NCBI GenBank assembly: GCA_947381965.1
Contig: CANCXX010000015.1
Coordinates: 1-64,000, forward strand
DNA length: 64,000 nt
Source: an uncultured bacterium
GTDB lineage: Bacteria > Bacillota > Clostridia > Lachnospirales > Lachnospiraceae
Direction of reading: 5' to 3'
Shown here in pieces: positions 1-8,599 of this stretch. Both the position numbers and the translations under genes were made by a program. How positions within the stretch are numbered: position 1 is the first letter of the stretch; each line of letters opens with the position of its first letter. The notes beneath the pieces were generated by a model, which was given only the letters and a program-made list of their open reading frames with translations, did not search any database and was not told where the DNA came from.

Positions 1-9
1 CGGTCCTCT

Positions 10-41
10 GCTGCTTTCCAGTACCGCAGATTCCCTCCCAG
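10..41 (-). repeat. Leader repeat, copy 1 (GGGAGGG...GCGGTACTGGAAAG)
   Basis: Read on the minus strand this 32-base stretch matches 26 of 32 positions at 10842-10873, including an identical 15-base core TGCGGTACTGGAAAG preceded by a GGGAGGG purine run. It lies just after the racemase stop codon, where the next gene of the operon should begin. The copy at 10842-10873 is a leader carrying a small ORF. Here the corresponding start codon would be CTG instead of ATG. Confidence 0.5.
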
Positions 42-58
42 TACCTTTGACCTGCTAT

Positions 59-715
59 TTAACTATGTAAAATTTCCCCCAGTGCCTTTACGCCACTTTC
101 CGGGCTTGTGAGAAATCTGCTTTTTTCCTCTCTGCCAAGTCCTGCAACCGCCCGTGCCATGGACGCCTGGGCCAGTACCACTATCTCATTTTTCTCACCA
201 AGCATACGAAGACGCTCTCCTACTATGCGGTCATACTCCTCCCCTTTCCCGCAGGAAAGAAGGGCGCCGGCGCCTTCTATTACCTCTGTATGAATCTGAA
301 TCTCTTTTCCCATCTGTCGGGCCTTACGCTCAATCAGTTCTGTGGTAGGCCCAAGGGTTGAATGCAACGTTGCTGCCACGCCAATCCTTGTGTACTGGGC
401 CGCCTGTTCTGCCATGGGCTCATCAATGCGCAGAACGGGAATGGTTAACAGCCCGCCGCCTTCTTCCAGAATGCCTCCAATTGAGGAACAGGCACAAAAA
501 ACACAATCCGCCTTCATTGTCTGGGCAAGCAGAAGCAGCGTGTTTAAACGGTATTTCACGCCCTCTGTAATTTTTCCGGCCTGATTGATTTCCGGAAGCA
601 TACTGTCATCCAGAAGGTTTACTATTTCCACATGTTCACAATACTTTTCTGTCAGTTCTTTTATTACCGGAATGGTTACCGGTGTAGTATGAATTACTGC
701 CACTTTTCTTTTCAT
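59..715 (-). CDS. Asp/Glu/hydantoin racemase-superfamily protein
   Basis: This 218-residue protein has the fold signature of the aspartate/glutamate racemase superfamily: an N-terminal HTTPVTIPVI segment, a first-lobe nucleophile-type motif CACSSIGG near residue 74-81, and a second-lobe motif VVLAQASMARAV near residue 178-189. In true racemases of this superfamily each lobe supplies one catalytic Cys. Here the second-lobe position reads AQAS, so only one Cys seems available. That suggests a one-Cys enzyme (decarboxylase, isomerase or lyase) rather than a classical racemase; this is inference. It is the last complete gene of the long operon, 24 bases after the GH38 gene, and its GGAGG ribosome site lies inside a dispersed palindromic repeat. 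The substrate is unknown. Confidence 0.75.
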   Translation of the reverse strand: MKRKVAVIHTTPVTIPVIKELTEKYCEHVEIVNLLDDSMLPEINQAGKITEGVKYRLNTLLLLAQTMKADCVFCACSSIGGILEEGGGLLTIPVLRIDEPMAEQAAQYTRIGVAATLHSTLGPTTELIERKARQMGKEIQIHTEVIEGAGALLSCGKGEEYDRIVGERLRMLGEKNEIVVLAQASMARAVAGLGREEKSRFLTSPESGVKALGEILHS

Positions 716-720
716 ATTTA

Positions 721-756
721 TACCTCCGCATACCGCAAGCTATGCTTGTAGTACTG
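721..756 (-). repeat. SD-donating palindromic repeat, copy A
   Basis: On the minus strand the element reads CAGTAC, then CAAGC-ATA-GCTTG, then GGTATGC and a GGAGG run. It forms a short hairpin whose right flank is the ribosome site of the racemase gene at 715. Its left arm overlaps the 3' end of the GH38 gene and encodes its last residues and stop codon. A close copy precedes the AraC gene at 43834, and a half copy precedes queH at 60490. Confidence 0.6.
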
Positions 757-3190
757 TATCCCCCCATGCCGCTTCCAATAAATTTGTTTCCGTTATCCTG
801 CCGTCTTTTGCAATTCGCACAGTCTTAATCTCAAATGGCGTAAAGCTTAATGCAATCTCTTCCTCCCTTTCGTGGAAATACAGCTTCGTCCTGCAGGCAC
901 AGCCTGCGGTTTCCACCATTCGAAGTACCAGATCACCGCTCCCATCCTCTGCCTCTTTCATAGCCGTAAGCAGCACATTGGCGTCCTCCACCTTAAGGAG
1001 AGAGGCTTTCATGGGCAGCTCCCCCTTATGATAAGTTTCAAATAGAGCAACCGGCTTTTCGTTCATCCCTCTGCCATAGCGCACCGTATCCGACCGCTCC
1101 CAGCTTCCGTCATGGGGATACAGACCGTAGGTAAAGGTTTGTACGCCCTGATCAATATAAACGTATTCCAGATCATCTTTCGGCTCATAGGGTTCATGAT
1201 GGGCATAAATGGGACTGCGCAGAACCGTAATGGCCGCCTCTTTTCCGCTGATGCTGGCACTTGTCTTTCCATCGTTTAAAATAGAAAGGCCATTGATATT
1301 GGTATTTAGTCCGGGATTTGCTCCCTCCACATCCAAAAAGCTCTGCATTGGATATTCTTCTCCGTCCGGTTCCCTTTTTACCACCCCATAGGGAATCTCC
1401 CAGCTGCCCTTTAAGTAACTCATATTCATTGGGAAAAGAAGCTTTAGCATGGAAAATTTCTCATGCCAGTCCACTTTTGTCCTGACACTGATAAAATCAA
1501 GGGCCCGGTAAATGGCAAAATCCTGTACCAGACGAGAATTTCCATAGACACTGATTACCCGTATCACGCGCTTTACCGGTCCTTTTTCCACACAGCGGAT
1601 GCTCTGCAGGCGGAACTGTCCTTTCTTTTTGTCAAAAATACGAATGCCATGGGCCCAGGTATCCCCATGGTCTTCTATCACCACAGGCACCGCGGCTGGC
1701 CTGTCAAAATACTCTGTATCGTCATTTTTCTTTTTCAGGGAACGGATGTACCCTGTCTCTTCGTCAAATGTAATGGAAAACCAGTCATTTTCCCCAAAGG
1801 TATCCGTTCCCTCCACCTCCGGGAATACTTCTCTCTCTCTTCCCCTGACAAGCCGGTAGGTACGCCATCCAAGGGAAGGCAGCTCGGCGATAAAGGAAAT
1901 TCGGCAACGGCCGTTGCAGGACGCCTCCGACTGTACAAGCTGGATGGGGATCTGTCTGTCTTCCTCATCCACAAGCGTCATATCCTCTTTCAGAGAAGGG
2001 GCCTCTGCCTCCACCTCAAACTTTCCCTCAAAAGCATTGGGATTAAAAACAACTAAGGGCCGCATTCCCTCTTCCATGGGAATGTCAATCTGCCAGGAAA
2101 TAGACTGAATGGCCCCATTCATCCCTCTTGCCCCAATGGAAAGGGCCTCTCCATAGGATTCCCAGGCATCCTCATAGGCAGCTGCAAGACTGGTGCCTGC
2201 CAGAATATCATGGAACTGATTAAAAAGAACAAGCTTCCATCCTCTTGTATACTCCGAAACAGGATAGCTTCTGCCTGCAAAATGTCCTGCCATCACAGAA
2301 AACTTTTCCGCCATAATCAGACGGTTTTCCGCCTTTCGGTTCCATTTCTTTACACCGGAATGGACACTGTAACAGCCGCTGGCATGGTGGAGCAAATCCC
2401 CGCTCACTACAGGAAGCGCTTCCCCCCGCTCCCTTACCTTGTCAAAATACGCATCCGGCGTGGAAAGAATCAGTTTGGGAAGGTCGCTTCTGCCCTCCAG
2501 CTCATGAATACTGTCAATATTGGCTTTGGTAGGACCGCCTCCATGATTTCCCACACCGTAAAAGCACATGGCAATGCCGTCCTTACTTTTAATTTCCCCG
2601 CTGCACCGACAGATATGGCGGAAAATTTCTTCCGGCCAGGTACAATATTCAAAAGGAATCCTATAAGAAAGCACCTCACTTCCGTCCGGTGACCGCCACC
2701 GAAACGTTTCCTGCTCCAGCCCCTTTTCATGCCTGCCCGGACGCATAAAAACATAATTGTCCATGCCAAGTTTCTTTAACAGCTGGGGAAGCATCCCGTT
2801 ATGGCCGAAGCTGTCCACATTGTAGCCGGTATGGGCCATAACCCCAAACTTTTCCTCAAAATACCGCTGGGCATACAGCCCCTGTCTGACAAAGGACTCT
2901 CCACAGGGCACATTGCAGTCCGGCTGAATCCAAAAGCCTCCCACAATCACCCAGCGTCCTTCCTTAACCCGCTGCCTGATTTCTTCAAACATCAAAGGTT
3001 CATTTTCCTCCACCCACTCATAATAAGCGGCAGAGCTTCCTGTAAAAAAGAAATCCTCATACTCTTTCATCCGATCCAGCACCGAGCGGAAGGTGGCCTT
3101 TACCTCCTGATAGCCTTCCTGCCACTGCCACAGCCACACCGGGTCCAGATGGGCGTTTCCAATCATATACATGGTCTTATCCTTTTCCAT
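740..3190 (-). CDS. Alpha-mannosidase, glycoside hydrolase family 38 (copy 1)
   Basis: This 816-residue protein has a GH38 catalytic N-terminus. NAHLDPVW supplies the zinc ligands His14 and Asp16, and NVDSFGHN holds the expected nucleophile Asp126. The C-terminal beta-rich part is typical of the family. GH38 enzymes are retaining zinc alpha-mannosidases acting on alpha-linked mannosides. No signal peptide is visible, so it should act in the cytoplasm on imported oligosaccharides. It starts 18 bases after the second GH38 gene with AAGGAGG before ATG, and the two are clearly paralogous. Its last codons come from a dispersed repeat. The family includes mannosylglycerate hydrolases, so the exact substrate is open. 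Confidence 0.9.
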   Translation of the reverse strand: MEKDKTMYMIGNAHLDPVWLWQWQEGYQEVKATFRSVLDRMKEYEDFFFTGSSAAYYEWVEENEPLMFEEIRQRVKEGRWVIVGGFWIQPDCNVPCGESFVRQGLYAQRYFEEKFGVMAHTGYNVDSFGHNGMLPQLLKKLGMDNYVFMRPGRHEKGLEQETFRWRSPDGSEVLSYRIPFEYCTWPEEIFRHICRCSGEIKSKDGIAMCFYGVGNHGGGPTKANIDSIHELEGRSDLPKLILSTPDAYFDKVRERGEALPVVSGDLLHHASGCYSVHSGVKKWNRKAENRLIMAEKFSVMAGHFAGRSYPVSEYTRGWKLVLFNQFHDILAGTSLAAAYEDAWESYGEALSIGARGMNGAIQSISWQIDIPMEEGMRPLVVFNPNAFEGKFEVEAEAPSLKEDMTLVDEEDRQIPIQLVQSEASCNGRCRISFIAELPSLGWRTYRLVRGREREVFPEVEGTDTFGENDWFSITFDEETGYIRSLKKKNDDTEYFDRPAAVPVVIEDHGDTWAHGIRIFDKKKGQFRLQSIRCVEKGPVKRVIRVISVYGNSRLVQDFAIYRALDFISVRTKVDWHEKFSMLKLLFPMNMSYLKGSWEIPYGVVKREPDGEEYPMQSFLDVEGANPGLNTNINGLSILNDGKTSASISGKEAAITVLRSPIYAHHEPYEPKDDLEYVYIDQGVQTFTYGLYPHDGSWERSDTVRYGRGMNEKPVALFETYHKGELPMKASLLKVEDANVLLTAMKEAEDGSGDLVLRMVETAGCACRTKLYFHEREEEIALSFTPFEIKTVRIAKDGRITETNLLEAAWGDTVLQA

Positions 3191-3208
3191 ACACTCCTCC
3201 TTAAATTC

Positions 3209-5647
3209 CTACCCCATTTCCCATTCCAGAAGACTGACTTCCGTTACACTATCCTTCTCTTTATCAATCTTTAAAGTCTTAATCTCATTATGTCCCACAG
3301 AAACCGGATATTGCTTATCCCCTATTGTGAGAATACAGGTTTCGTCTCTTCCCTCCGTCTCCAAAAGGCGGACCACAAAAGAGTCGTCGTCCTCGCATTT
3401 CTTTACCAATACAAGCTCCACCCCCGGAAGGTCCACAGAAAAGAAGCTTCTGCGCGCTTCCTTCACCTTCCCCGGATGGACACTGTCGGCCAGATAAAGA
3501 CAGGCGCCGCTGCATTTCTTTGCCATACGGTATGCTTCCCCTTCTTCCAGCCTGCTTCCGTGGGGCCGGAGCAGGAACCGGAAATCCTGTTCCCCCTGAT
3601 CGGTATAGCGATAAGTTTCTGTTTCATTATACCAGTCCGGGCTGTTTCCCTGTGCATAGATGGCGCTTCTTGACAGGGTAATCTGCAGACGGCCTTCTTC
3701 CATGTTAAAGGCATATTTCCCATTATTTGCCACATACAGCCCTGCTCCCTTCTTATCCTTTACATCCACAAATCGCTGCATATAGTATTCTGCATGATCT
3801 CCTGCCTCCATATGCCTTCTCACCACGCCATAGGCTGTCTCCGCCTCTGTTTCCGCACAGTTTTCTCCTACCGGATAAGCTTCCTTAAACAAAGTCCATG
3901 TATGATTAACCGTAAAATGATTGTCTACCCAAAGCTCCCTGTCTCCATCTCCCAGACAATAAAGTTGCTCAAGCTTTGTCCCGCCCCAGCTTCTGCGCAC
4001 CCGGATCACTTCTCTTAAAGGCCCGCTTTCCACCTTTTCTATGGAATCCAGCTTAAATTCCTGTCCGGTTTTCTCATAACGTCTGCCCTGAAGTCCCCCC
4101 CAGGCGTCTCTCTCATCGGTGTAAATCAACACCTTTTCCCCGCCCAAAAGGGCCTCCTTTAGGGCATCATAACCGCTCTCCTTATCCACCAGAGATTTAA
4201 GGCTCCCTGTTTCCTTGTCAAACTCCGCCCGGATAAACTTATTTTCCAGAAGGAAGGCTTCTTTGTTTTCAATCTCCATATGAAGATTAAAGCCAAGCCT
4301 TGCTTCCTTTTTTTCCACCCGGTAAAGAGCATAACCAAAGGAAGGAACCTGTGCCTTAAACACAAATCTCCGCCTGCCCCCAAGGGTGGTATGGCGCACC
4401 TTTGCGTCTGTATGAATTCTCTGATAAGGAATCTCCTCTCCCTCCGGAGAAAGAATCCGCAGCGGGTCCTGACAAAACCATTCCAGCTCCGCCTCTATCA
4501 GACCACAGTAATCCCTTCCGGCGGGATTAAACAAAATCAGCGGAAATCCCTCTCCCTGGGTGTCAATCTGATTTGCTATATTCTGTAGGGCCATAGCCTG
4601 AATTTCTCCTGATGCGGCGCATACACCTCCCAGCTGCATCATAGCCTCATCTCTGGCAGAGCGTATAATGGTTCCGCCCATTGTATCATGAAACTGGTTA
4701 AATAACAGGATCTTCCAAAGCCCCTCCATTTTTTTGGTCTGTTCCATCCATCCGCCTTTAAAAAGCGCCCCCATGGACATCAAATTGTCCCCATTAAGGA
4801 GTCTCTCTTCCGCCATCCTGTTTTTCAGCTTAAATGCAGAATCAATAGAGTAGCACCCCTCGTTCACCTTTTCAAAAGGCCCGGAAAGTACCGGAAGCTC
4901 CCACTTGTCAGTGTCCCTGAAAAAATCCTCATAATGGGCAAAGGCAAGCTCCACATTTTCAAAGCTCTCCTGCTCCTTCAATTTCCTGATGCTCCGGATA
5001 TTTTCAATGGTAGGACCTCCTCCGTGATTTCCCACTCCATAACAGCAGACCATCTTATCATACTCCCTGGTCCTATCTAAGGTCACCTGAATGTTTTTTA
5101 CTGTAGGATCGTGAAACCAGGTTGTATACTCGGCCGGAAGGCTTATGGCTCTTACCCTGCTGCCATCATCGCTTTCCCACAGAAAAACGGGGAGTTCCAG
5201 ACGGGGACGCATAAAAATGTATTCCTTCATGCCGCTCTTTTTTAAAATCTGGGGCAAAACAGGATTATGCCCAAAGCTGTCCACATTTGATCCTGCCCTT
5301 GCCATTTTTCCAAACCTGCTTTTTAAGTACCGCTGTCCATACAGTCCCTGACGCACAAAAGCTTCTCCACAGGGCAGCTGGCAGTCCGGCTCAATAAACC
5401 AGCCTCCGGTGATCTCCCAGCGTCCCTCCGAAACCCGTTTTTTAATCTCTTCAAACATATCAGGTAAAATACCCTCAATCCACTCAAAAAATGCCGTTGA
5501 TGTACTGGTAAACTTAAAATCCTCAAACTCCTGCATTCTGCTAAGAGCGGAAGCATAGGTTGCCTTTACCTCCTGCATCCCTTCCTCCCAGCTCCAGAAC
5601 CATACCGGGTCAATATGTGAATTTCCAATCATGTAAAGTTTTTTCAT
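3209..5647 (-). CDS. Alpha-mannosidase, glycoside hydrolase family 38 (copy 2)
   Basis: This is a GH38 enzyme of about 812 residues. Numbered from the chosen start, NSHIDPVW gives zinc ligands His11 and Asp13, and NVDSFGHN gives nucleophile Asp123. I chose the ATG at 5647 because AGGA lies six bases before it. In-frame alternatives at 5653 and 5665 are possible but have poorer ribosome-site spacing. The gene overlaps the end of the FAD oxidoreductase gene by 38 bases, implying coupled translation. No secretion signal is seen. It is paralogous to the neighbouring GH38 (shared motifs and length), so the pair probably splits linkage or aglycone specificity. Confidence 0.9.
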   Translation of the reverse strand: MKKLYMIGNSHIDPVWFWSWEEGMQEVKATYASALSRMQEFEDFKFTSTSTAFFEWIEGILPDMFEEIKKRVSEGRWEITGGWFIEPDCQLPCGEAFVRQGLYGQRYLKSRFGKMARAGSNVDSFGHNPVLPQILKKSGMKEYIFMRPRLELPVFLWESDDGSRVRAISLPAEYTTWFHDPTVKNIQVTLDRTREYDKMVCCYGVGNHGGGPTIENIRSIRKLKEQESFENVELAFAHYEDFFRDTDKWELPVLSGPFEKVNEGCYSIDSAFKLKNRMAEERLLNGDNLMSMGALFKGGWMEQTKKMEGLWKILLFNQFHDTMGGTIIRSARDEAMMQLGGVCAASGEIQAMALQNIANQIDTQGEGFPLILFNPAGRDYCGLIEAELEWFCQDPLRILSPEGEEIPYQRIHTDAKVRHTTLGGRRRFVFKAQVPSFGYALYRVEKKEARLGFNLHMEIENKEAFLLENKFIRAEFDKETGSLKSLVDKESGYDALKEALLGGEKVLIYTDERDAWGGLQGRRYEKTGQEFKLDSIEKVESGPLREVIRVRRSWGGTKLEQLYCLGDGDRELWVDNHFTVNHTWTLFKEAYPVGENCAETEAETAYGVVRRHMEAGDHAEYYMQRFVDVKDKKGAGLYVANNGKYAFNMEEGRLQITLSRSAIYAQGNSPDWYNETETYRYTDQGEQDFRFLLRPHGSRLEEGEAYRMAKKCSGACLYLADSVHPGKVKEARRSFFSVDLPGVELVLVKKCEDDDSFVVRLLETEGRDETCILTIGDKQYPVSVGHNEIKTLKIDKEKDSVTEVSLLEWEMG

Positions 5648-8576
5648 TTCCATTCCTGCTCCCATTTTGTATCTTTAAAAGCGCCATCTGTGCGGAAAAG
5701 GCAATGGCACCGCAATGGTTCTCTGCAAGCTTGCAAAGCTCCCTTTGCCCCCTGGCGTCCTTCTTATCCGCCAGTGCCCTGCTTAGAATCAGCTTTAAAA
5801 TCAGCAGACGCTGTTCCATCCGTTCATCCCCCGCCCCTTCTCCTGCCTGATCGATTTCCCTAAAATCCAAAAGCTGCCCCAGCCACTTGATCCACACAGG
5901 GCTCTTTCCATAAACCGAGGCCCTGGCAAAGCTTTCTATATAATGGTAAATACCGCCTCTGATATCCTCATAGTCTCGTTTATCTGCCTGTAAAAGGGAA
6001 AGCACCCTCTCAAACACCGGCTCTGCAAAGGGGCTTTTGCTTCTTCCAAGCAAATTCATCCCATAAACCACTTCCGGCATCACCCCATGATCCGGCAAAA
6101 GCTGTGCGCACATAACTGAAGCTTTTCTTTTGGGAAGCAAATTATCAGAAAGCTGCCACAAAAGATAATCCCCATATTCCCTGGCAAAGGCAACATCCCC
6201 ATGCCACAAAAGACAGCCTGCTAAAAGAATCCGGAGAGGAATTTTATCCGCCCCCGCCGCCTCTTTTTCTTCCCTCTTCCAGTCATATGGCCTTGTGTCC
6301 CGCTGTATCCTTCCCTTAAGAAGACTGCAGACCAAATCCCCATCCGCTAGCATCACTGTCAGCATCTCCGGTTGTCCCGCCTCCACATAGGTAAAAGGGA
6401 CATCCACCCAATGGGTACGGGAAGCTTCCCCAAGCTTTTCCACTGCATCATTCAAAAATCCAGGCTTTCCTTGTCCGGCATAGCTTCCTTCCGGCAAAAA
6501 AAGCGTATCTCCGGTAAGCTCCCTCACAAAAGACTTACGCCTTTTGCTATCCATCTCTTCCGGTTTCATCTTTTCTTTATGGCATAAAGCAAGCAGTCCT
6601 CCCAGCACAGCCCCCTGGTGCATCAAATCCGGCTGCATTCGTATGCTGGGGAATACATTGTGGGTGGCTCCAATGGCCTTTCCCGCTACATAAAGCCCTT
6701 TAATCTGCTCTCCATCCTCCCTGCAGGGCAAAAGAGCTGACAGGGGAATTTGAATCTTTGTCTGAGGCGGCAAAACACCACAGTAAACAATGTCCGCATC
6801 CAGCTTTCCCTTAGGGTCATAATTGGAATAGCAGGTGTAAAGCCCGTCCTCCCAGGTCCGAAAAGACATTAAATCCTTTAAATCCACCACTGTCTTTGCC
6901 AAAAGATGTCTGCTCTCGCGCATACTTACGTACCTGCCATGGTCAAAAAGCTTATCTCCCAGCCTCCGGGCTTTAATAATAAACCGGGTCATATCCAACG
7001 GGTCCGCCGAAACCACCATAGTGGAAAAATTATTTTTATATGTCCGGGCATTTACATACTGTGCAAGAGACGCCCAATAGGTTATGCAGTCTCCTTCCGA
7101 TCCGTACACGGTTTTTCCGCCGCTAAAGACCGCAATATCGCCGTCCCCTGTGGCGTCTATCACAAAATCTCCCATATAAGCCGTAATGCCATTTTTCCCT
7201 GCAGCCACCACCCCTTTGGTTTTTGCTATTTTCTCTCCCTGCTGCTCACATACCGCCCCAAAGCACAGCTGTCCATAATGAATTTCCACTCCCGCTTCCA
7301 GGCAAAGCTTCTGCAGCGCACAGGCGCGCAGGGATGGATGAAAATCGTCCTGACTGCTCCAGATCCCTTCCCGTCTGTCCACCAAAAGCCGCTTCATCAG
7401 CTTATCCGTTTCCCTGTCAATTTCCTCCACGTCCTTAAAGCGGTTTCCAAACCAGTAGGTACTGACCCCTCCTGCGGTGGCCGTACCTCCCAAAACATAT
7501 TGGGGCTCTATTAGCGCCGTTCTCATACCACCTCTTGCCGCATAAAGGGCTGCCATGGCCCCGGCGGTTCCGCCGCCCGCCACCACCACATCATACCGTC
7601 GCACCCTGCCCATTACAGAAGTTTTAAGGACTTTCCTGCCCTTTTCCCCAAGCAATGGATATTTCCCCAGCTTTAGAAATTCATTTCCCGTAAAAAAAGA
7701 AATCTCCTCCAGATGCCCTTTCTTCTCCCCTAAGCCTTCTCTGGTCAGCCTTTCCTTTTCAGCGCTTTTCTCCTTATCATCCCTGTCCAAAACCGGAAAA
7801 GCATCCGGATTCTTTCTGAAACCTGAGGCATATATTCCGGAAAGAGGCGCATACGCAGAAACAGAATCATTTTCCAGATACGCTTTTGGAGCAAACCGTC
7901 CCAGAATAAGTTCACCCCTTTTCTTTTTCTCCTCCAGAAAAGCGTCCATAGCCGCTGCCTGCATTTTTCCCAGAAATGCGGCGTCATCTATTCCCTCCGC
8001 CAAAAGCTCCTGCCCCTTTACGGTTTCGGAAACCTTTAAGACCTCAAAGTCCCCCCTCTCTTGCCTGTATGTCAAAACCCCATAAGATACGGTTTCCTTT
8101 CCTTTAAACGGGACAGGTTCCGACTCTTTTAAAAGCCCGCCGCAAAGAATTGCAAACACGCCTCCCTTTGCTCCAAACCGGACGCACAGCGTATCTTCGT
8201 CCAAATGGCAGCAGTCCAGAAGATAAACGCCATACAGCAGCCGGATTCCATTTTGAAGGCAGAAATCTTCCCCATACTTTTTTCCTTCATCCGGCAAAAG
8301 CATTTTTCCACTTTTGGCTGTCTCCGGGAAAAAATCACACATTTCCGGTGAAAGTCCAAAGCGGAAAGTATCTGCCACCTCCGGCAGAAGATAAGACTCC
8401 GGCAGGGCAAGAAGTACTTTCTTTTCTTTCCCGGCATATTTCTTTGCCTCAAGCACACTGCCCAGACTCCCCCCACAAATCACCAGGTCCGTCTTTGCCA
8501 GTACCGGAATCCCCTGCCAGTCCCACGGCATCCCTTTATATACAGTTATTCTGCCCTTTTCCCATAACTTGTCCAT
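5610..8576 (-). CDS. Large FAD-dependent oxidoreductase with a second, degenerate Rossmann segment
   Basis: About 988 residues. The central part carries a full dinucleotide-binding motif, DVVVAGGGTAGAMAALYAA, followed by an Ala/Gly-rich stretch ending in STYWFGN, typical of the FAD_oxidored (PF12831-like) family. Near residue 30 a weaker glycine motif, DLVICGGSLGSVLEA, looks like a second, degenerate nucleotide-binding fold. The last roughly 230 residues are helical and unassigned. The start at 8576 has AGGAG six bases upstream, 23 bases after the phosphorylase stop. Members of this family sit beside glycosidase genes in many genomes but their reaction is not established. A role in oxidising a sugar or its aglycone is inference from context. 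Confidence 0.75.
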   Translation of the reverse strand: MDKLWEKGRITVYKGMPWDWQGIPVLAKTDLVICGGSLGSVLEAKKYAGKEKKVLLALPESYLLPEVADTFRFGLSPEMCDFFPETAKSGKMLLPDEGKKYGEDFCLQNGIRLLYGVYLLDCCHLDEDTLCVRFGAKGGVFAILCGGLLKESEPVPFKGKETVSYGVLTYRQERGDFEVLKVSETVKGQELLAEGIDDAAFLGKMQAAAMDAFLEEKKKRGELILGRFAPKAYLENDSVSAYAPLSGIYASGFRKNPDAFPVLDRDDKEKSAEKERLTREGLGEKKGHLEEISFFTGNEFLKLGKYPLLGEKGRKVLKTSVMGRVRRYDVVVAGGGTAGAMAALYAARGGMRTALIEPQYVLGGTATAGGVSTYWFGNRFKDVEEIDRETDKLMKRLLVDRREGIWSSQDDFHPSLRACALQKLCLEAGVEIHYGQLCFGAVCEQQGEKIAKTKGVVAAGKNGITAYMGDFVIDATGDGDIAVFSGGKTVYGSEGDCITYWASLAQYVNARTYKNNFSTMVVSADPLDMTRFIIKARRLGDKLFDHGRYVSMRESRHLLAKTVVDLKDLMSFRTWEDGLYTCYSNYDPKGKLDADIVYCGVLPPQTKIQIPLSALLPCREDGEQIKGLYVAGKAIGATHNVFPSIRMQPDLMHQGAVLGGLLALCHKEKMKPEEMDSKRRKSFVRELTGDTLFLPEGSYAGQGKPGFLNDAVEKLGEASRTHWVDVPFTYVEAGQPEMLTVMLADGDLVCSLLKGRIQRDTRPYDWKREEKEAAGADKIPLRILLAGCLLWHGDVAFAREYGDYLLWQLSDNLLPKRKASVMCAQLLPDHGVMPEVVYGMNLLGRSKSPFAEPVFERVLSLLQADKRDYEDIRGGIYHYIESFARASVYGKSPVWIKWLGQLLDFREIDQAGEGAGDERMEQRLLILKLILSRALADKKDARGQRELCKLAENHCGAIAFSAQMALLKIQNGSRNGNEKTLHDWKFTY

Positions 8577-8599
8577 TTTTGACTCCTGCCACAGTGCTT

